From: an uncultured bacterium
GTDB lineage: Bacteria > Desulfobacterota > WTBG01
Direction: 5' to 3'
NCBI GenBank assembly: GCA_938024025.1
Contig: CALJBY010000243.1
Location: 1 to 9,027, forward strand
Length of the DNA: 9,027 nt
Position 1 is the first letter of the stretch; each line of letters starts with the position of its first letter. The notes below the pieces were generated by a model. It did not search any database. It saw only the letters and a list, made by a program, of their open reading frames with translations, and had not been told where the DNA came from. Positions 5,592 through 9,027 of this stretch are shown here, one piece after another. A program made the translations under genes and the position numbers.

Positions 5592-6752
5592 TCACTTTGT
5601 ATAGTTCGTCAGTACTTTTGTTACCGCTTTAATTACATCAGTCACATCTTCATCCGTCAGCTTAGCAGAAAGGGGCAGGGATATGGTTCTATCTGAAACG
5701 TACGTTGCGTTAGGGTAATCACTTCGTTTGTAGCCGAGGGTTTCCTGATAGTAGGGGTGGAGGTGGAGGGCGATAAAGTGAATGCCCGTTCCGATATTTT
5801 CTTCATAGAGCGCTTGCTGGATGGTGTCACGGTCTGCGGTGAGTTCATCCAGTTTCAATAAAATGGTATAGAGGTGCCGTGCGTGTGTTGTATTTTCTTC
5901 TGGAGGCGGTGGAATATCGAGAGGAAGGTTTTGAAAGGCGTCATCATAGCGATGCCATATTTCATCGCGCCGTTTGAGAGAGCTTTCTATTTTTAACAGC
6001 TGATGAATGCCAAGCGCTGCCTGTATATCCATCATGTTATACTTAAACCCGGGATAGACGATGCGGTAGTGTTTGAATCCCTCGTCAGAATAGCGCTTCC
6101 ATGCACCTTTGCTCATGCCGTGGAGCGCATAGGTTTGAATCTTTTCCGCATAGGTACTATTAGCGGTAGTGATCATTCCTCCCTCGCCGGTTACGAGATT
6201 CTTGGTAACGTAGAAACTAAATACGGTCAGATCGCCAATGGTTCCGACTTTCTGTCCGTGATAGGTGGCTTCTAAAGCGTGAGCTGCGTCTTCGATAATA
6301 ATGAGATGATGCTTTTGGGCAATTTCTTTAATGCTTTTCATGTCACAAGGCCTTCCCGCAAAGTGAACGGGAACGATGGCTTTTGTCTTATCGGTGATCT
6401 GTGCTTCGATATTTCCGGGGTTAATATTCATGCTGGGGAGGGTGATGTCAACGAAGACGGGTTTTGCCCTGCTGTGAAGGATAGCGTTAGCGGTAGCACC
6501 AAAGGTCATGGGAGTAGTGATTACTTCATCACCTTCCTTAAGTCCGGCAACGATCATGGACAGGTGCAGCCCAGCGGTACAGGAGTTGAGGGCAAGGGCA
6601 TAGCCAGAGCCGATATAGTTCTTGAAGAGCGCTTCGAATCGGGCAACCTTCGGACCGGTAGAAAGCCAACCAGACTTGAGGGAGTCAACCACTTCATCAA
6701 TCTCCTCCTGTCCGATGAGGGGACTGCCAAAAACTAAGAAATCTTTTCTCAT
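5592..6752 (-). CDS. DegT/ArnB-type PLP-dependent sugar aminotransferase
   Basis: This is a 386-residue enzyme of the fold that makes 4-amino sugars on UDP or dTDP carriers (ArnB, PseC, PglE and WecE are relatives). Visible in order are FLVFGSPLIGQEEIDEVV, SGWLSTGPKVARFE, the cofactor loop NSCTAGLHLS, TTPMTFGATANAI, PVHFAGRPCDM, IIIEDAAHALEA with Asp at about 155, and SFYVTKNLVTGEGG with the Schiff-base Lys at about 184. The SGW-STGP and HFAGRPCDM signatures favour the ArnB/PseC side over the 3-aminotransferases, but the sugar is not identifiable; no Arn pathway partner is in the window. ATG 6752 is preferred to an in-frame TTG at 6758, because GAGGA (6761-6765) is 8 bases from the ATG but only 2 from the TTG. 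It begins 23 bases after the glycosyltransferase-kinase stop and ends 6 bases before the double-kinase start, so all three should be one transcript. Confidence 0.95.
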   Translation of the reverse strand: MRKDFLVFGSPLIGQEEIDEVVDSLKSGWLSTGPKVARFEALFKNYIGSGYALALNSCTAGLHLSMIVAGLKEGDEVITTPMTFGATANAILHSRAKPVFVDITLPSMNINPGNIEAQITDKTKAIVPVHFAGRPCDMKSIKEIAQKHHLIIIEDAAHALEATYHGQKVGTIGDLTVFSFYVTKNLVTGEGGMITTANSTYAEKIQTYALHGMSKGAWKRYSDEGFKHYRIVYPGFKYNMMDIQAALGIHQLLKIESSLKRRDEIWHRYDDAFQNLPLDIPPPPEENTTHARHLYTILLKLDELTADRDTIQQALYEENIGTGIHFIALHLHPYYQETLGYKRSDYPNATYVSDRTISLPLSAKLTDEDVTDVIKAVTKVLTNYTK

Positions 6753-6758
6753 AATCAA

Positions 6759-6765
6759 TTTCCTC
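6759..6765 (-). promoter_or_regulatory. Ribosome binding site that decides the ArnB-type start
   Basis: On the minus strand GAGGAAA covers these bases. The GAGGA core leaves 8 bases to ATG 6752, a normal distance, and only 2 to the alternative TTG 6758. Confidence 0.65.
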
Positions 6766-6775
6766 TGGTAGTGCT

Positions 6776-8767
6776 TTAGTGGTGCGATGCTTTTCTCTGC
6801 ATTCTGAGATCGTGGGAACGGATCTTATCAGTTTTACTGATGACTTTTTTTGTCACTGCCTTGAGGTGTGCCGTGAGCTTCTGCTCTCCGTAGTAGTGTT
6901 TTAGAAACCGTAATCGATCAGTTCTGGTGACACTGCATATATCTGCTGAGTAGTTGAGTGCAGCGAGGTCTTTTACCTTCCATCTGAGCCGCACATGCCT
7001 TCTTTGATCAACCCGGTGGAGGTCAGCCAGATAGATGTGCCAGTTGAGCGATGTGTCCTTTTTTACCAGAACATGACAGAGATAAAGATCGCGATGATTG
7101 CAACCGGAATGGTGCATCTGCTGCACAAGCAGGGCGAGTGCCTTGAACAACCTTCTCTTCTCCCTGCGCTGATCATCAGTTAGGGGTGGTAAAAAGTGTC
7201 GAAGCAGATAGTGGTCAAGCCGTTCTGTTCCCTCAATTTCTCTGGTAAGGAGAAAGGATTCTTTTTTTAACCCCGATCGTTTTTGCACACCAACGGCAAG
7301 AGGAATCATGGTTGGAATGCCCAAGCGGTGAAAGGCAAGAATAGCATTCCACTCATCCAGAGCTGTTCTCGGGAGAGAGCACGATGCGAAGGAACGTATA
7401 ACGGTTTTGAACCCGGAACTTTGATACCGCTTGAGATAGGCCCCCACTGCACCGTGCTTACCCGTAAGCATAAGCTTTATGGTTGACCGTTCCGCATGCG
7501 ACTGTTTAATAACCTCTCCATGGCGATAGTACATGAGGGCATTAAAATCCGCAAGTCCGTTTTGTATGAGGAGCGGCCGATAGGTATCGTGTATGATTAT
7601 CCCGTTGTGGTGGGAATGGGCAAGGATTTTTTTCCGTTCGAAAACTTTTTCATAGAGGGCAAGTGTCCTCCGTGCATTCTCTTCTGTGGTGAAGTGTCGA
7701 GCCGAACGGGCTGCGTGCTGTCCCATTGCTTCCCGCACCTCTCTAGTCAGTAGCAGAGCAAGCTTCTGCGCCAGTTCCGCTGGGTTACGGGGGTCTTCGA
7801 TGATACAGCCATTTTTACCATCGTTAATTATTTCTGCTGCTCCGTTACTCCTCGTTGTAATAACAGGAAGACCACAGGCGAGTGCCTCCAAACAGACATT
7901 GGAGAAAGGATCATAGAGCGTAGGTAACACCAGGAAATCACTCGCACCGTAGTATTTTTCTAAGATCCTTTCTTCCCCTACAAAAAGCAGATTATCTCCT
8001 ACTCCATACTGTACGGCCAGGCGTTGGTAGGGCAGGGGATTTTCCCGCCCCACGACGACTACCTTCAATCCGTCCGGCCTGTTGTTAACGAGAGAGAGGC
8101 CCTGTATGAGGACGTGAAGCCCCTTCCTTTTATAGTTCCTGCTTACATATAAGATAATAACCTGATCATCGCCAATGGAAAGCTTCCTGCGTACGTCAGC
8201 TCGATAGGTTTCTCTTGCCGTCGGGCTAAATCGCTGATGGTCTACCCCGTTATAGATCAGCACAATCTTTTTCTCGGGAACGCCATAGTAGTCAATTGCC
8301 TGGTGCATACAGAGCGTGGAGTTGGCAATGATGTAGTAATGGTTTTTCGGTTTGAAAATCTGTTTTTCTATAAAGAGAATAGAACGGTGGCGCGGGTTCA
8401 GGTGTTCTAAGAACTTTGATAGTGCTCCAGGAGATTTGACTTTTAGAAGGTGCCGGTGCAGGCCGTCTCCCATTCGATAGATATCCTGGGGGTATGCTTG
8501 AGAGAATCCGTTTACGATGTCGAATTGCTCCTTCTTGAGGAGTCTCTTCGTGGCAAACGCAAAGGTGAGGTTTTTTAAAGGCGAATAAAAAGCAAGCATG
8601 GGTACCCGGTGGAAGGTAATGCGTGGATCAGATGGGAGGTCCCAGGTGTTGGCGAAGACATGAACGGTATGTCCCCGCTCAGCTAAACATCTGCTTAAGT
8701 GTACTACATAGCTTTCTGCACCACCCCACGAAAGTGTATATTCTTTTCGTATCAGCGCAACCTTCAT
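6776..8767 (-). CDS. Fusion of a WaaG-like GT4 glycosyltransferase and a WaaP-like LPS core kinase
   Basis: The protein has 663 residues. Residues 1-380 are a GT-B retaining glycosyltransferase of family GT4. It has an N-terminal WGGAESYVVHLSRCLAERGH loop, YRMGDGLHRHLL as in WaaG-like core glucosyltransferases, IYNGVDHQRF, LYVSRNYKRKGL, and the nucleotide-sugar site YDPFSNVCLEALACGLPVIT. The first acid of the usual E-x7-E is Asp286, paired with Glu294. Residues about 400-663 resemble heptose kinase WaaP: AYLKRY (Lys446), DEWNAILAFHRLGIPTM, NHRDLYLCHVLV with catalytic Asp560, ADLHR with Asp582, RLRWKVKDLAAL, and TRTDRLRFLKHY. His565 stands where ordinary kinases have Asn, as in E. coli WaaP (NHRDCYICH). 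The joined enzyme would add a sugar to the inner core and phosphorylate a core heptose; that coupling is inference. No frameshift or internal stop separates the halves, so the fusion looks real. It starts 17 bases after the upstream stop, with only a weak ribosome binding site. Confidence 0.92.
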   Translation of the reverse strand: MKVALIRKEYTLSWGGAESYVVHLSRCLAERGHTVHVFANTWDLPSDPRITFHRVPMLAFYSPLKNLTFAFATKRLLKKEQFDIVNGFSQAYPQDIYRMGDGLHRHLLKVKSPGALSKFLEHLNPRHRSILFIEKQIFKPKNHYYIIANSTLCMHQAIDYYGVPEKKIVLIYNGVDHQRFSPTARETYRADVRRKLSIGDDQVIILYVSRNYKRKGLHVLIQGLSLVNNRPDGLKVVVVGRENPLPYQRLAVQYGVGDNLLFVGEERILEKYYGASDFLVLPTLYDPFSNVCLEALACGLPVITTRSNGAAEIINDGKNGCIIEDPRNPAELAQKLALLLTREVREAMGQHAARSARHFTTEENARRTLALYEKVFERKKILAHSHHNGIIIHDTYRPLLIQNGLADFNALMYYRHGEVIKQSHAERSTIKLMLTGKHGAVGAYLKRYQSSGFKTVIRSFASCSLPRTALDEWNAILAFHRLGIPTMIPLAVGVQKRSGLKKESFLLTREIEGTERLDHYLLRHFLPPLTDDQRREKRRLFKALALLVQQMHHSGCNHRDLYLCHVLVKKDTSLNWHIYLADLHRVDQRRHVRLRWKVKDLAALNYSADICSVTRTDRLRFLKHYYGEQKLTAHLKAVTKKVISKTDKIRSHDLRMQRKASHH

Positions 8768-8784
8768 AGCCGCAAAAAGTCTTT

Positions 8785-9027
8785 CTAGGAAAAAGAGTTA
8801 TCAGTATTGACACGGTCAAGTTCTCTCAGCCCCACTGAAAGAGGGCACAGCTTTATGTGCCAGATAAGTAGATCGCGATAGATAGCATAGCGACGTTTTA
8901 AGCCACGACCCATGCCGAGGGTGAGTAAGAGTCCCAGGCTAACAAGCACCATATTGATCAGCAGCTTGCCTACCCGCGCGATCCGCAGGAAATAGTAAGC
9001 GCGGAGGCTTCTCTGTTTTTTAAAAAA
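8785..9027 (-). CDS. Probable family 2 glycosyltransferase, C-terminal 80 residues only
   Basis: An open minus-strand frame enters from the right edge and ends at TAG 8785, giving 80 residues with no internal stop. It begins FFKKQRSLRAYYFLRIARVG, continues with a hydrophobic segment LLINMVLVSLGLLLTLGMG, then RGLKRRYAIYRDLLIWHIKL and CPLSVGLREL. A basic RAYYFLR stretch, a hydrophobic segment and a closing LLxWHxxxCP-xxGL are what I recall from the C-termini of GT2 proteins in LPS gene clusters. The catalytic domain is outside the window, so this assignment is tentative, while the coding call is firmer. Only 17 bases separate it from the glycosyltransferase-kinase gene, so it should be the upstream member of the same operon. 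Confidence 0.62.
   Translation of the reverse strand, partial: FFKKQRSLRAYYFLRIARVGKLLINMVLVSLGLLLTLGMGRGLKRRYAIYRDLLIWHIKLCPLSVGLRELDRVNTDNSFS

Noticed and set aside
5235..5696. 153-codon plus-strand frame opposite the double-kinase/aminotransferase junction
   Set aside because: It lies antisense across two well-supported genes, has no recognisable domain and no ribosome binding site of note. It is a shadow frame.
6279..6737. 152-codon plus-strand frame opposite the ArnB-type gene
   Set aside because: It is fully antisense to a strongly conserved aminotransferase coding sequence and shows no family motif.

Overview
The window looks like part of a chromosome from a Gram-negative, probably anaerobic bacterium. 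The evidence is a tungsten/molybdenum aldehyde:ferredoxin oxidoreductase family enzyme, a periplasm-facing SH3/coiled-coil/membrane-anchor protein, and a tight group of lipopolysaccharide (LPS)-type genes that includes a WaaP-like kinase. Intergenic DNA carries palindromic 'attgcgag...gaagcaatctc' elements and 'gacaggagtcagaattcag' / 'acctctgtgttctctgtggtt' type repeats. From memory these are common in Desulfobacterota, Nitrospirota and anammox Planctomycetes. I cannot choose among these lineages from the window alone.

Layout. Plus strand, 1-1982: the C-terminal three quarters of an AOR-family enzyme, then a small SH3/anchor protein. A 285-base convergent spacer (1983-2267) holds a 129-base palindromic repeat element. 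Everything from 2268 to the right edge is coded on the minus strand. In transcription order (right to left) it reads: the last 80 codons of a probable family 2 glycosyltransferase (8785-9027); a fused GT4 glycosyltransferase plus WaaP-like kinase (6776-8767); a DegT/ArnB-type sugar aminotransferase (5592-6752); and a protein made of two tandem kinase domains (3906-5585). These four are separated by only 17, 23 and 6 bases and look like one operon. A repeat-rich non-coding spacer (3477-3905) follows, then a second DegT-family aminotransferase (2268-3476) with its own strong ribosome binding site.

How the genes fit together. The minus-strand genes are the kinds needed to build and decorate the sugar core of LPS or another surface glycan. 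The glycosyltransferases add sugars, the aminotransferases make 3- or 4-amino sugars on nucleotide carriers, and the kinase domains would phosphorylate core sugars. The most distinctive feature is three LPS-kinase-like domains in two nearby genes: one fused to a WaaG-like glycosyltransferase and two fused to each other, with catalytic residues retained in all three. This is an unusual arrangement of known families, not a clearly new system. The AOR and SH3 genes are probably functionally unrelated to the glycan cluster.
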